Positions 51,792-60,364 of a stretch of DNA of 64,000 nucleotides are shown here, piece after piece; the first letter of the stretch is position 1; each line of letters starts with the position of its first letter. The translations under genes were made by a program, and so were the position numbers. The notes beneath the pieces were generated by a model. That model did not search any database. It saw only the letters and a list, made by a program, of their open reading frames with translations, and had not been told where the DNA came from. This DNA comes from Bacteroidota bacterium. GTDB lineage: Bacteria; Bacteroidota; Bacteroidia; Bacteroidales; Dysgonomonadaceae. The DNA lies in NCBI GenBank assembly GCA_023424395.1, contig JAFADY010000007.1, forward strand, positions 62,001-126,000, written 5' to 3'.

Positions 51792-53150
51792 TTATTCATC
51801 GTCGTCTTCAGAGAAAAGCCCGCCGAAAATGTTGCCCATTCTTTCACCAATGGATGGGCCTTTGGGTTTTTCCTCTCTTCTTTTATCTTTTTCTTTGTTC
51901 TTTTTATTAACCATTTGCTTCATTTCACTAAACGATTTCTTTTGTTTCTTGGTGAAATCGGAAATTGATTTTTTGGTTTCAATTTTTTCATCTTGGTAAG
52001 ATTGTACGTAAATCTGCTCGCAGTCTTCGTCGGCAAGCAAGAACATGCCCAAAACCTGCGTGTAAGCGGGATCGTTGGTGAGTTCGGGAGAGTTGTTTAT
52101 TATTGTTTTTTTTGCCGTTGCTTTACGCACTTTCATTTCTAATTTACCCTCGAGGTACAGATCAAGGTTTTTGAGTTGCGACGCGCCTCCGGTAATAATG
52201 ATACCGGCGCCGAGCTGCCCTTTATAACCCGATTGTTTGATTTGTTCCTTGATATTGGCAGTGATCTCATCCAATCTCATCACGATGACTTTGTTCAGCT
52301 CTTCCATATTAATATCGGGTTTGGAAGAGAATGGCGAGGAGAAAAACGAGGTCTCTTGCCCCTCTTTCGCTTTACCGAACTTTATTTTGTATTGTTCGGA
52401 ATCGGTTTCCGTGAAATTGAGCTCGCTGATGTCTTTGGTGATGGTTTTTCCGCCGAACGGAATAACAACCAAATAACGAAGAATATCGCCTTTGTAAATA
52501 GATAGGGTAGTGGTGCCGGCTCCAAAATCGATAAGCGCGCAACCGAGTTCTTTTTCCTCATCGTTAAGTGCGATGGCCGCCGTTGCCAGCGGCCCTACTA
52601 TGAGATCGGCAATTTGTAATTGGCTTTTTTCTACGATGGTTTTCTGTATATTGGTGTAAAGGTTGGGGCGCCCGATAATTACTTTATAATCCGCTTCGAG
52701 CAACGAACAAGTAACGCCCACGGGATTTCTCTCGGGTTTGTCGTCGCAAAAATATTCTACATCGGCAATGGCATACTTGCGTTTGAGATCGGGTTTGTAT
52801 TTATCGGCGGCAACACTGAGTTGTTTCACGATTTCATCGGTTATGATCCCCGATTGAGGCAATTGCCTCATTTCCCTTACATCAATGCAGAAAAGAGATT
52901 GCCCTGCAAGAGAAACATATACGCGCCCGATTCTTTTTCCTATTTTTTTCTCTAAAAAGTCTATCAGTTTACGAACTTTTGAACCGGCTTCTTCCACGTT
53001 GTGAATAGCGCCTCTACGTACGCAGTTGTTAGAGGGAACCGTTTCATAGGCCATAACGGAGATAACATTGTTCTCGTTTTTTCGGCCAATGACTCCGGTT
53101 ATTTTTGAGGTTCCTAAATCGATGGCTGCTATAAATCCTGTCTGCATCAT
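51792..53150 (-). CDS. ftsA: Cell division protein FtsA
   Basis: 452-residue actin-like membrane tether of FtsZ. It starts FIAAIDLGTSKITGVIG, has CALIDFGAGTTTLSIYKGD near 205 and GIIITGGASQLKNLD near 325. After residue 390 comes a Lys/Glu-rich linker and then a short amphipathic end (IGERMGNIFGGLFSEDDDE) fitting a membrane-targeting helix. Eleven bases separate its stop from the ftsZ start. Confidence 0.95.
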   Translation of the reverse strand: MMQTGFIAAIDLGTSKITGVIGRKNENNVISVMAYETVPSNNCVRRGAIHNVEEAGSKVRKLIDFLEKKIGKRIGRVYVSLAGQSLFCIDVREMRQLPQSGIITDEIVKQLSVAADKYKPDLKRKYAIADVEYFCDDKPERNPVGVTCSLLEADYKVIIGRPNLYTNIQKTIVEKSQLQIADLIVGPLATAAIALNDEEKELGCALIDFGAGTTTLSIYKGDILRYLVVIPFGGKTITKDISELNFTETDSEQYKIKFGKAKEGQETSFFSSPFSSKPDINMEELNKVIVMRLDEITANIKEQIKQSGYKGQLGAGIIITGGASQLKNLDLYLEGKLEMKVRKATAKKTIINNSPELTNDPAYTQVLGMFLLADEDCEQIYVQSYQDEKIETKKSISDFTKKQKKSFSEMKQMVNKKNKEKDKRREEKPKGPSIGERMGNIFGGLFSEDDDE

Positions 53151-53223
53151 ATATTTTTTCTGTTGGCTGAGTTTGGTTTCTGTTTATCAAACATTCTTTA
53201 TTCGGGTTTTGTTTTAAAAAGAT

Positions 53224-53955
53224 TTACTTTTTGGTACAAACAACCTGATTGTCATATTTTAAGTTAATTTCGGAGTACCTGTTCCACCCCACTGCGTTCA
53301 ATCCTTTTTCGATGAAAAGAGCAAATTTGGAGAATTTTTCCGAATAATTATTCAATTTGCCGAACAATATTTTAAAATCGCCTGCTCGAGGAATGAGTTC
53401 TACTTCTTTGTTCGGTTTAACGACTATCTGCTCGATCCATGCATCCCAATCGGGGTTTTCGTTGAGAAATGAAGCAAAATCATACAATTCGTTTTTCGCA
53501 TACTCTTCGTCAATGGCGCCGGTAGCAATGGGTACATACACCGAAAAATTGATGGAAACGGGCATCCGTTCTCTCTTGTCATCGATATAAAAACTGCCGT
53601 TTGCATCGGAAATGACTCTCAAGATCGGTTTTCGTTGTGTGATGTTTGCCACGATAGCGCCTTTTGGCGTGTTGTACACTTCGGCGGTTTGTATCAATTT
53701 ATTGTTCAAAATGGTATCGCGAATGGAAAGCGTGTTTATCTCTTTCATTGTTTTGCCAACCGGATACAAATCTTTGTTTTTGATGAGGTTGACGATGTCT
53801 TGCTCTTTTACGAATTGCGTTTCTACGCTGTCTTTGATAATTACTTCAAATGCTTTACATTCTTGATTTTGCGACGAGTCATTGAAGTAAATTACCGAAA
53901 ACACGAGGTATCCGATAACGAGGATGGATATAAAGGCAATAAGCGCTTTTTTCAT
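53224..53955 (-). CDS. ftsQ: Cell division protein FtsQ
   Basis: 243-residue bitopic protein: one N-terminal membrane helix (ALIAFISILVIGYLVFSVI), a POTRA-like domain (KAFEVIIKDSVETQFVKEQD) and a conserved QRKPILRVISDANGSFYIDD block near 115. Part of the FtsQBL divisome subcomplex. Position between murC and ftsA confirms the call. Confidence 0.9.
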   Translation of the reverse strand: MKKALIAFISILVIGYLVFSVIYFNDSSQNQECKAFEVIIKDSVETQFVKEQDIVNLIKNKDLYPVGKTMKEINTLSIRDTILNNKLIQTAEVYNTPKGAIVANITQRKPILRVISDANGSFYIDDKRERMPVSINFSVYVPIATGAIDEEYAKNELYDFASFLNENPDWDAWIEQIVVKPNKEVELIPRAGDFKILFGKLNNYSEKFSKFALFIEKGLNAVGWNRYSEINLKYDNQVVCTKK

Positions 53956-53967
53956 AATGCGATGTAA

Positions 53968-55341
53968 CTAACGGACAAACCTTGTTTCGAGCAACTGCTT
54001 AATTTTAGGAAGCAGCGCGTCGATATCTCCTGCTCCCAAAGTTACGAATACTTCTAATTCTTTGTTGTTTAAATGATCTAATAATTCGTTTTTTTTCAAT
54101 AAAATTTTTTCCGGCGATGTGATTTTGTCGAAAATAATTTCCGATGTAATGTCTGGTATGGGTTCTTCTCTTGCCGGATAAATATCGAGTAAAATGACAT
54201 CTTCGAGCATCGACAGGCTTTCCGCGAATTCATCTGCGAAATCGCGTGTTCGCGTGTAGAGGTGCGGTTGGAAAACGCCGGTTACCTTTTTATCGGGATA
54301 CAACAACCGGATGGATCGGATGGATGCCGATAGTTCATTGGGATGATGGGCGTAATCGTCGATGAAGACAATTTCGGGTGTTTTTAAGAGGAAGTCGAAC
54401 CGTCTTTTGGCCCCGCCGAATGATTGCATAGCAGGCCTGATTTCGTCGGCGCGAACGCCGCACAATTGTGCGGCCGCGATAGCGGCAACAGCGTTTTCGA
54501 TGTTTATTTTTACCGGCACGCCGAGTTGAATATCTTTGATGGTGGCATCCGGCGAAACGAAATCGAAAATTATTTCGCCGTTCCCGATGTGGATGTTTTT
54601 GGCGTGAAAATCTCCTTCCGATTCGGAATAAGTAAAAATCTTCACCGAATTATCGCTTCGGGGTGTAACCGGAGCATCTTTTTTAATGATCAGGTACCCG
54701 TCTTCGCGAATCAACGAAGTAAATTTCTCGAAACTTTCCCTATACGCCTCCGGCGTGCCGTAAATATCCAGATGATCGGGGTCGGCCGATGTAATGATCG
54801 CGATCCACGGCTCCAGCCAATGAAAAGAACGGTCGTATTCATCTGCCTCGGCTACCGTGATATTGCTTTTGTCCGACAATAGGAGATTGTTGTCGTAATT
54901 TTTTAGGATGCCTCCCAAAAAAGCATTGCAATCCACGTGCGATTGCCGAAGCAGATGAGCGACCATACTCGATACGGTAGTTTTTCCGTGCGTGCCGGAC
55001 ACACAAACCGCGTTGCCGGATTTCGTGATCTCTCCTAAAACCTGCGACCGTTTCATCATCGTAAAACCTTTGGTTTTAAAGAACTTCAATTCGCTGTGTG
55101 AATCGGGGACCGCAGGTGTATATATAATAAGTGTAGTTTGCTTGTCGAGAAATTCTTTCGGAATGCTTTGCACATCGTCTGTGTAGTGTATTTTTGCCCC
55201 TTCCGCTTCCAGAGCCGCTGTTAACGGAGTTCGCGTTCGGTCGTAACCGGCAACAGACAGTCCTTTCGACATGAAGTATCGGGCAAGGTTGCTCATGCCG
55301 ATCCCACCGATGCCGATTAGATATATTAATTTGCAGTTCAT
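53968..55341 (-). CDS. murC: UDP-N-acetylmuramate-L-alanine ligase MurC
   Basis: 457-residue Mur ligase. It has GIGGIGMSNLARYFMSKG near the N-terminus, the ATP loop CVSGTHGKTTVSSMVAHLL near 115, AEADEYDRSFHWLEP near 165 and DDYAHHPNELSASI near 330. Adds the first amino acid of the stem peptide. A three-unit GTTTTCA-type heptamer array lies just upstream. Confidence 0.97.
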   Translation of the reverse strand: MNCKLIYLIGIGGIGMSNLARYFMSKGLSVAGYDRTRTPLTAALEAEGAKIHYTDDVQSIPKEFLDKQTTLIIYTPAVPDSHSELKFFKTKGFTMMKRSQVLGEITKSGNAVCVSGTHGKTTVSSMVAHLLRQSHVDCNAFLGGILKNYDNNLLLSDKSNITVAEADEYDRSFHWLEPWIAIITSADPDHLDIYGTPEAYRESFEKFTSLIREDGYLIIKKDAPVTPRSDNSVKIFTYSESEGDFHAKNIHIGNGEIIFDFVSPDATIKDIQLGVPVKINIENAVAAIAAAQLCGVRADEIRPAMQSFGGAKRRFDFLLKTPEIVFIDDYAHHPNELSASIRSIRLLYPDKKVTGVFQPHLYTRTRDFADEFAESLSMLEDVILLDIYPAREEPIPDITSEIIFDKITSPEKILLKKNELLDHLNNKELEVFVTLGAGDIDALLPKIKQLLETRFVR

Positions 55342-55352
55342 ATTTTTTAAAA

Positions 55353-55373
55353 GTTATCAGTTTACAGTTTTCA
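55353..55373. repeat. Heptamer array (GTTTACA type, 3 units) upstream of murC
   Basis: GTTATCA, GTTTACA, GTTTTCA in tandem, beginning 12 bases upstream of the murC start codon. Confidence 0.6.
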
Positions 55374-55402
55374 GCTTTGCGTGGAATTGATGATCGAAAC
55401 CG

Positions 55403-55750
55403 TTATATTTTATTGATGAGTGAAATGAGCATCATTCTCACTTCTTCAATTGGTTTTTGAATATTGTTGTACTCTTCATTAGTGATGTATCCTAAATCAT
55501 GCGCTAAAATAAAAGCATAGTCTACCTCGTTGACAGAACCCGTTGCCATGACTAAAAAGTGTTTGAAATCGGGCTTTGTAAACCGTCCGCATCCTTCCAC
55601 AATATTCAACCCGATTGACGTTGATGCTCTTCGCGTTTGCGATGTAAGCGCATAAACTTCTTCCCGCGGAAACTTGGCGGTAAGGCGATATATTTCAAGC
55701 GTTAATTGATGCGCCTTCTCCCATACTTTCAGTTTTCTAAAATCTTGCAT
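55403..55750 (-). CDS. Four-helix-bundle protein (S23/IVP family) within the dcw cluster
   Basis: 115 residues of the four-helix-bundle family first found in 23S rRNA intervening sequences: DFRKLKVWEKAHQLTLEIYR, FPREEVYALTSQTRRASTSI, GLNIVEGCGR and FLVMATGSVNEVDYAFILAH. It stands free here, between murG and murC, with heptamer arrays on both sides. Family function is unsettled; rRNA or protein binding has been proposed. Its presence in a wall-division operon is not standard and looks like an insertion. Confidence 0.9.
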   Translation of the reverse strand: MQDFRKLKVWEKAHQLTLEIYRLTAKFPREEVYALTSQTRRASTSIGLNIVEGCGRFTKPDFKHFLVMATGSVNEVDYAFILAHDLGYITNEEYNNIQKPIEEVRMMLISLINKI

Positions 55751-55782
55751 TATTAGTTACGAGGTTTATAGTTTTCATTTTT

Positions 55783-55824
55783 CTACTGCCAACTGTTAAC
55801 TGTCTACTGTCTACTGTCTACTAT
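55783..55824. repeat. Heptamer array (CTACTGT, 6 units) spanning the murG stop
   Basis: CTACTGC, CAACTGT, TAACTGT, CTACTGT, CTACTGT, CTACTAT. The murG stop codon (TAG on the minus strand) and its last residues IVDSRQ are written by these units. Confidence 0.85.
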
Positions 55825-56961
55825 TTTCTCTATCTCATCCACAATCCGTTTGGCCGAATCTTTTTGTGCCATGGCAGCTATATTTTTACTGAGCGATTTT
55901 AATTTTTCTTCGTTATTCACCAAGTTGAGCGCCGTATCGAAAAGTAAGTCGCGCGCGTTGGAATCGGTAACCATAACGGCAGCGTCTTTTTTCACCAAAG
56001 CCAACGCGTTTTGCGTTTGGTGGTCTTCGGCTACGTTGGGCGACGGAACCAAGATAACCGGTTTTTCCAGTAAACAAAATTCGGATATGGAACCTGCGCC
56101 TGCGCGCGATATGATCAAATCGGCAACGGAATAGGCATAATCCATGCGCGACACAAAGTCGAGCAGGTGAACGTTTTCAGGGATTTTCCCTTCTTTTTGC
56201 AAATCCGACATTTCTTTGAAATAGTATTTCCCGCATTGCCAGATTATTTGTACATCCGATTGGCCGATTTTCGGAAAGGCTTCTACAATACTGTCGTTCA
56301 ATGTGCGGGCTCCCAAACTGCCGCCGACCATCAAAATGGTTTGTTTACCAGGATTGAGGTCGAAAAACGCGTAGCCTTTTTCGCGGTTTTCTTTTGATAT
56401 GACCAAATCTTGGCGAGTAGGGTTCCCGGTAAGTACGATTTTTTCTTTCGGGAAAAATCGTTCCATCCCTTCGTAAGCTACACAGATTTTCGATGCTTTT
56501 TGCGCAAGCATTTTGTTGGTAACGCCTGCGTATGAGTTTTGCTCTTGCAACAAGGTGGGTATCCTTTTTGCAGATGCCGCCTTAAGCGTGGGCCCACTGG
56601 CATAGCCGCCAACGCCGATAGCGATATCGGGCTTGAAATTCTCGACAACGGAACGGGCTTTACGCAAACTTTTCAGCAGCTTTATCGCCACCGAAACGTT
56701 TTTGAACAGGTTTTTCCGGTCGAACCCCGCCACCGGAAGCCCTATTATTTTATATCCTGCTGCCGGAACACGTTCCATTTCCATGCGGTTTTCCGCGCCA
56801 ACAAAAAGTATTTCGGCGTCCGCCCATCGCTCCTTAATCGCGTTGGCAATGGAAATGGCCGGAAAAATATGGCCGCCGGTGCCGCCGCCGCTAACGATGA
56901 AACGAAGGGGAGACTTGGAGAGTGGGTGAGTGGGAGATTGGGAGATTTTGGGATTGGTCAT
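55804..56961 (-). CDS. murG: MurG glycosyltransferase with repeat-encoded ends
   Basis: 385-residue GT28 enzyme that adds GlcNAc to lipid I. The core opens RFIVSGGGTGGHIFPAISI near residue 20, with GVGGYASGPTLKAA near 117, MVGGSLGARTLNDSI near 212 and DLIISRAGAGSISEFCLL near 280. The first 19 residues (TNPKISQSPTHPLSKSPL) come from an 8-base tandem repeat and there is no other ATG, GTG or TTG before the core, so they must be translated. The last residues VDSRQ come from a heptamer array. Both ends of an essential enzyme are therefore repeat-derived. Confidence 0.96.
   Translation of the reverse strand: MTNPKISQSPTHPLSKSPLRFIVSGGGTGGHIFPAISIANAIKERWADAEILFVGAENRMEMERVPAAGYKIIGLPVAGFDRKNLFKNVSVAIKLLKSLRKARSVVENFKPDIAIGVGGYASGPTLKAASAKRIPTLLQEQNSYAGVTNKMLAQKASKICVAYEGMERFFPKEKIVLTGNPTRQDLVISKENREKGYAFFDLNPGKQTILMVGGSLGARTLNDSIVEAFPKIGQSDVQIIWQCGKYYFKEMSDLQKEGKIPENVHLLDFVSRMDYAYSVADLIISRAGAGSISEFCLLEKPVILVPSPNVAEDHQTQNALALVKKDAAVMVTDSNARDLLFDTALNLVNNEEKLKSLSKNIAAMAQKDSAKRIVDEIEKIVDSRQ
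56914..56953. repeat. Octamer array (GTGGGAGA, 5 units) inside the murG 5' end
   Basis: CTTGGAGA, GTGGGTGA, GTGGGAGA, TTGGGAGA, TTTTGGGA in tandem on the plus strand. On the gene strand it encodes murG residues from about 4 to 16. Confidence 0.75.
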
Positions 56962-56970
56962 ATTTTTTGT

Positions 56971-57462
56971 TTATTTTTCGGGAGTCAGGTTGAATTCTTG
57001 ATAGAGATATTTTACGTCGATGTTTTCATTTGTTTTGTCAACATTTCTCATATAGTAGGCTTGTGTTATTCGATAGAAACTTTCGTCGGCATCGAAATCA
57101 TACAAAAATAAAGGAAGTCTTCTCGTGTAATTTTGATTGGCCAAAATAACCGGATCATCACCGACCATGATTAATTCCGGTTCCCGCTTTTGGTAAGGAA
57201 TCTTTTTCCATTCCGCCCCGTCTTTATATTCGAAGTCAAGGCCGTTGTATAAGGTAATCCAAGAATCCGTATTATTCTTTAAAATGAAATCGGCCGTTCT
57301 TTTCTCTTTGTTGATATATACGAACTCGCACGTGAGCGGTTCAAGAACCCGTGTTTCTTGAATGCTTTCCGCAGTTGATTGCTCTTCCGCATCTTTTTTG
57401 TTTGGATGGTTACATGATACCGTTAGTAACATACTCAATAAAAGTAAATTTATCGGTTTCAT
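56971..57462 (-). CDS. Hypothetical lipoprotein inside the dcw cluster
   Basis: 163 residues from the start at 57462 (MKPINLLLLSMLLTVSC, Cys 17, lipobox LTVSC); open frame upstream to 57540 is unconserved. The mature part (LTCEFVYINKEKRTADFILK, later LYNGLDFEYKDGAEWKKIPY) looks like a bacterial immunoglobulin-like domain, with a weak resemblance to small lipoproteins seen across the Bacteroidetes. It sits between ftsW and murG, a slot where dcw clusters usually carry no gene. Role unknown. Confidence 0.7.
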   Translation of the reverse strand: MKPINLLLLSMLLTVSCNHPNKKDAEEQSTAESIQETRVLEPLTCEFVYINKEKRTADFILKNNTDSWITLYNGLDFEYKDGAEWKKIPYQKREPELIMVGDDPVILANQNYTRRLPLFLYDFDADESFYRITQAYYMRNVDKTNENIDVKYLYQEFNLTPEK

Positions 57463-57536
57463 ATAATTTGATTTATTGAACTTGATACCGTTATATCCAT
57501 GCCCAATATTTACAAAAATCCATGCACTCATTGGTC

Positions 57537-58883
57537 TCATACCTGAATGATTTCAAATTCTACTTTTTCTTCGAGTTTGTTTATCGTTTCTTTTATATCG
57601 ATTTTGATTTCATTATCTTCATTTTCAGAAGAGTCGGAAATAACCTTATTTTCTTTTTTCTTCCCGATCCCAAAGCGGTCGGCGCTCAATATTAAACCAA
57701 AATAAGCACAGGTAATGAGCGTAGATGTCCCGCCGCGGCTGATTAAAGGCAGCGGCTGCCCGGTAACCGGAATAAGATTTACCGCTACCGCCATATTGAT
57801 AAATGCCTGTATTGATAACATTAATGCCGAGCCGAGAACCAAATATTTGGGAAAAAGTTTGGTGGTTTTTCTCGCGATCATGCCGGCGCGGATAAGTAAT
57901 ATTACATACAAGAGCAATACGAACAGGCCGCCTAAAATTCCCATTTCTTCTATGATAATCGCATAAATAAAATCGGAATAGGCTTGTGGCAGAAAATCGC
58001 GTTCGGTGCTGTTGCCGGGAAATACGCCGATAATTCCGCCGTTGGCGATAGCGATCTTTGCATGCGCCACCTGATAATTATCGTCTGTGATGGTATAATA
58101 GGTTTCATCGGTAAGTTCTTTGTGGTTGCCGAATTCGGCAATGCGGTTTTGCCAAGTTCCTACGCGGCTTAAAGCGCCGGTATCGGTCCATTCCGTAGGA
58201 ATTACTTTTAGAAGCAAAAGAAACAACAACACAACAGCGATACCGATCCCCGCTACTTTCAGCAAACGGGATAATCGGACATTTCCTATGTACATAAGTA
58301 AAAAGCACACTCCGAAAAGTAGAACCGCCGTAGATAAATTATCCATGGCAATAATGCCGCAAACCGCTATCATCAAACCAATCATCCATTTAAAAAGCAA
58401 ACCGTCGTTCATGCCGTTTTGTTTGCTAAGCAGAAAAGCGATGGTTCCCATCAACGAGATCTTCGCAATTTCCGAGGGCTGTATCGTGAATCCGAAAATT
58501 GAAATCCATCTTTCGGCGCCGTTAACCGTTGTTCCGATAACAGGCGTTAAAAGCAACAAAATTATTGAAATGATCAACACAAAAATAAGTGAAGAGAAAT
58601 ATTTATACGGCACGTTGTGAATGAGCAAAATCACGCCCACTCCGCCAATAAGGAACATGGCATGGCGTAGAATAGGCCCCCATTGGTTTTGTTGCCGATA
58701 TACGATTGTGCTCGTAGCGCTGAAAATTTCAACCAGCGATATGACACACAATATAACGAAAACCGACCATATTACTTTGTCACCTTTGAAAATAACCCCT
58801 AAATCTCCTAAAGGAAACTTGGCTGTCGTGCCAACTTCATCCGAATTATCGACTTTAAACGTGTTTTTTATTTTATTGAGCAT
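57537..58883 (-). CDS. ftsW: SEDS peptidoglycan polymerase FtsW, with repeat-encoded leader
   Basis: 448-residue SEDS glycosyltransferase with about ten membrane helices. Motifs: VEIFSATSTIVYRQQ, FGFTIQPSEIAKISLMGTIA near 140, HAKIAIANGGIIGVFPGNST near 288 and QAYSDFIYAIIIEEMGILGG near 316. The first 34 residues precede the first helix: MLNKIKNTFKVDNSDE, then KFPLGDLGV from a palindromic repeat. There is no alternative ATG, GTG or TTG before the first helix. The cytoplasmic C-terminus is charged (NEIKIDIKETINKLEEKVEF). Confidence 0.96.
   Translation of the reverse strand: MLNKIKNTFKVDNSDEVGTTAKFPLGDLGVIFKGDKVIWSVFVILCVISLVEIFSATSTIVYRQQNQWGPILRHAMFLIGGVGVILLIHNVPYKYFSSLIFVLIISIILLLLTPVIGTTVNGAERWISIFGFTIQPSEIAKISLMGTIAFLLSKQNGMNDGLLFKWMIGLMIAVCGIIAMDNLSTAVLLFGVCFLLMYIGNVRLSRLLKVAGIGIAVVLLFLLLLKVIPTEWTDTGALSRVGTWQNRIAEFGNHKELTDETYYTITDDNYQVAHAKIAIANGGIIGVFPGNSTERDFLPQAYSDFIYAIIIEEMGILGGLFVLLLYVILLIRAGMIARKTTKLFPKYLVLGSALMLSIQAFINMAVAVNLIPVTGQPLPLISRGGTSTLITCAYFGLILSADRFGIGKKKENKVISDSSENEDNEIKIDIKETINKLEEKVEFEIIQV
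58791..58820 (-). repeat. Palindromic repeat inside the ftsW 5' end
   Basis: On the minus strand AAGTTTCCTTTAGGAGATTT and then AGGGGTTATT, a slightly decayed copy of the folA repeat, in the same frame (K-F-P-L-G-D-L-G-V). Confidence 0.75.
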
Positions 58884-58926
58884 ATATCTTATTATTAACT
58901 ATTTACAATGAATTATTCGTAGCCAG

Positions 58927-58940
58927 CAAAGTTCCCTTAA
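58927..58940 (+). repeat. Degenerate inverted copy upstream of ftsW
   Basis: CAAAGTTCCCTTAA resembles the first half of the plus-strand copies at 12421 and 60336 (AAAGTCCCCTTTAG) and stands in the same place, upstream of the start codon and inverted to the in-gene copy. Too short to be sure alone. Confidence 0.4.
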
Positions 58941-58946
58941 CTGTTA

Positions 58947-60323
58947 TTATAATCGTCTTACGCATTCTTTAAACTGATCGCCTCGGTCTTCGTAATTTTT
59001 AAACAGATCGAAACTTGCGCAGCAAGGTGATAACAAAACCGTATCTCCTTTTTCCGCCAATTTATAAGCGGCATTTACGGCTTTTTCCATAGAATCGGTA
59101 TCCACTATTTCGGGTATCATTCCCTGAAAAAAATCTTGTAACTTGGTGTTGTCTTTTCCAAGGAATATCAACGCCCTGACCTTTTGTTTCACTAAGTTTT
59201 CAATTTCGAAATAATCGTTTCCCTTGTCTGTCCCGCCTAAAATAAGCACCACTTTGCTTCGCATACTTTGCAAGGCGTACCAGCAAGAATTGACGTTGGT
59301 GGCTTTGGAATCGTTGATATATTGAACACCTCTTACTGCCGCTACTCTCTCTAATCGATGAGGAACGCCCTGGAAATCGGCCAATGCCTGCCGCAGGTTT
59401 TCGTTGGAAATATCGAGTAGTTTCGCCACAATACCCGATGCCATGGAGTTGTACAAATTGTGCGTGCCTTGTAGGGCAAGCAGTTCCAACTCCATGTCGA
59501 AAACTTCGTTTTTGGTTTTTATAAACATTTTATTTCCCTCCGTATAAGCTGCCGCTTTTTTGTTGTTCTTTTCAGTAAATGAATACAGATCGGAATCCGG
59601 TTTCAATTTTTCAATTTCTTTTGTTACTATCGGGTCGTCTGTCCAATAAATAAAGGCGTCGCCTATTTTTTGGTTTCGGACGATACGCATTTTTGCGTCC
59701 ACATAGTTTTGCATACTGTGGTCGTATCTGTCTAAATGATCGGGAGTTATATTGAGAAGCACTGCAATGTCGGCTTTGAAATCATATACGCCTTCCAATT
59801 GAAAGCTGCTCAGTTCCAACACGTAATAATCGAAATTTTCTTCCGCAACTTGGCGGGCAAAACTTTTTCCGATGTTGCCGCCCAAACCTACGTTCAATCC
59901 GGCGGATTTTAGAATGTGGAAAACAAGGCTTGCGGTGGTGGTTTTACCGTTGCTGCCCGTGATACAGATCATTTTTGCATCGGTATAGCGACCCGCGAAT
60001 TCAATTTCGGAAACCACCCGAATTCCTTTTTCAATTACTTTTTGCATCAACGGAGTTGTATCCGCGATACCCGGGCTTTTGACGATTTCGTTTGCCGAAA
60101 GCACTTTTTCTTCCGTGTGCCCGTCTTCCTCAAAATCTATTTTGTAATCCACGAGTGTTTGGCGGTGCTCATCTTTCAACGATCCGTTGTCGGATAAAAA
60201 AACATCAAATCCTTTTGCTTTTGCAAGAATGGCAGATCCAATCCCGCTTTCGCCTCCACCGAGAATTACAACCCCCCGACCCCCTGAAGGGGGAGTTAAA
60301 TCAGTATATTCTTTATTTTCCAT
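58947..60323 (-). CDS. murD: UDP-N-acetylmuramoylalanine-D-glutamate ligase MurD, repeat-encoded leader
   Basis: 458-residue Mur ligase adding D-glutamate. The start at 60323 (MENKEYTDLTPPSGGRG) is used; an open frame reaches 60422 through another repeat and into mraY. The core begins VVILGGGESGIGSAILAKA, with the ATP loop ICITGSNGKTTTASLVFHIL near 120 and INDSKATNVNSCWYALQSM near 328. The peptide LTPPSGGRGV is encoded by a palindromic repeat in frame; no other start codon lies before the core. Confidence 0.96.
   Translation of the reverse strand: MENKEYTDLTPPSGGRGVVILGGGESGIGSAILAKAKGFDVFLSDNGSLKDEHRQTLVDYKIDFEEDGHTEEKVLSANEIVKSPGIADTTPLMQKVIEKGIRVVSEIEFAGRYTDAKMICITGSNGKTTTASLVFHILKSAGLNVGLGGNIGKSFARQVAEENFDYYVLELSSFQLEGVYDFKADIAVLLNITPDHLDRYDHSMQNYVDAKMRIVRNQKIGDAFIYWTDDPIVTKEIEKLKPDSDLYSFTEKNNKKAAAYTEGNKMFIKTKNEVFDMELELLALQGTHNLYNSMASGIVAKLLDISNENLRQALADFQGVPHRLERVAAVRGVQYINDSKATNVNSCWYALQSMRSKVVLILGGTDKGNDYFEIENLVKQKVRALIFLGKDNTKLQDFFQGMIPEIVDTDSMEKAVNAAYKLAEKGDTVLLSPCCASFDLFKNYEDRGDQFKECVRRL
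60268..60297 (-). repeat. Palindromic repeat inside the murD 5' end
   Basis: On the minus strand AACTCCCCCTTCAGGGGGTC then GGGGGGTTGT, a diverged member of the folA/ftsW repeat, in the same frame (T-P-P-S-G-G-R-G-V). Confidence 0.8.
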
Positions 60324-60335
60324 TTTTTGAATTTT

Positions 60336-60360
60336 AAAGTCCCCTTTAGGGGATTTAGGG
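60336..60360 (+). repeat. Palindromic repeat between mraY and murD
   Basis: AAAGTCCCCTTTAGGGGATT followed by TAGGG: identical over 25 bases to the start of the 12421-12450 copy. It is inverted relative to the copy inside murD, with the murD start codon between them, the same arrangement as at folA. Confidence 0.85.
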
Positions 60361-60364
60361 TATT

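Noticed and set aside
55403..55750. rRNA intervening sequence indicating a 23S gene nearby
   Set aside because: No rRNA sequence surrounds it; the gene lies between murG and murC.
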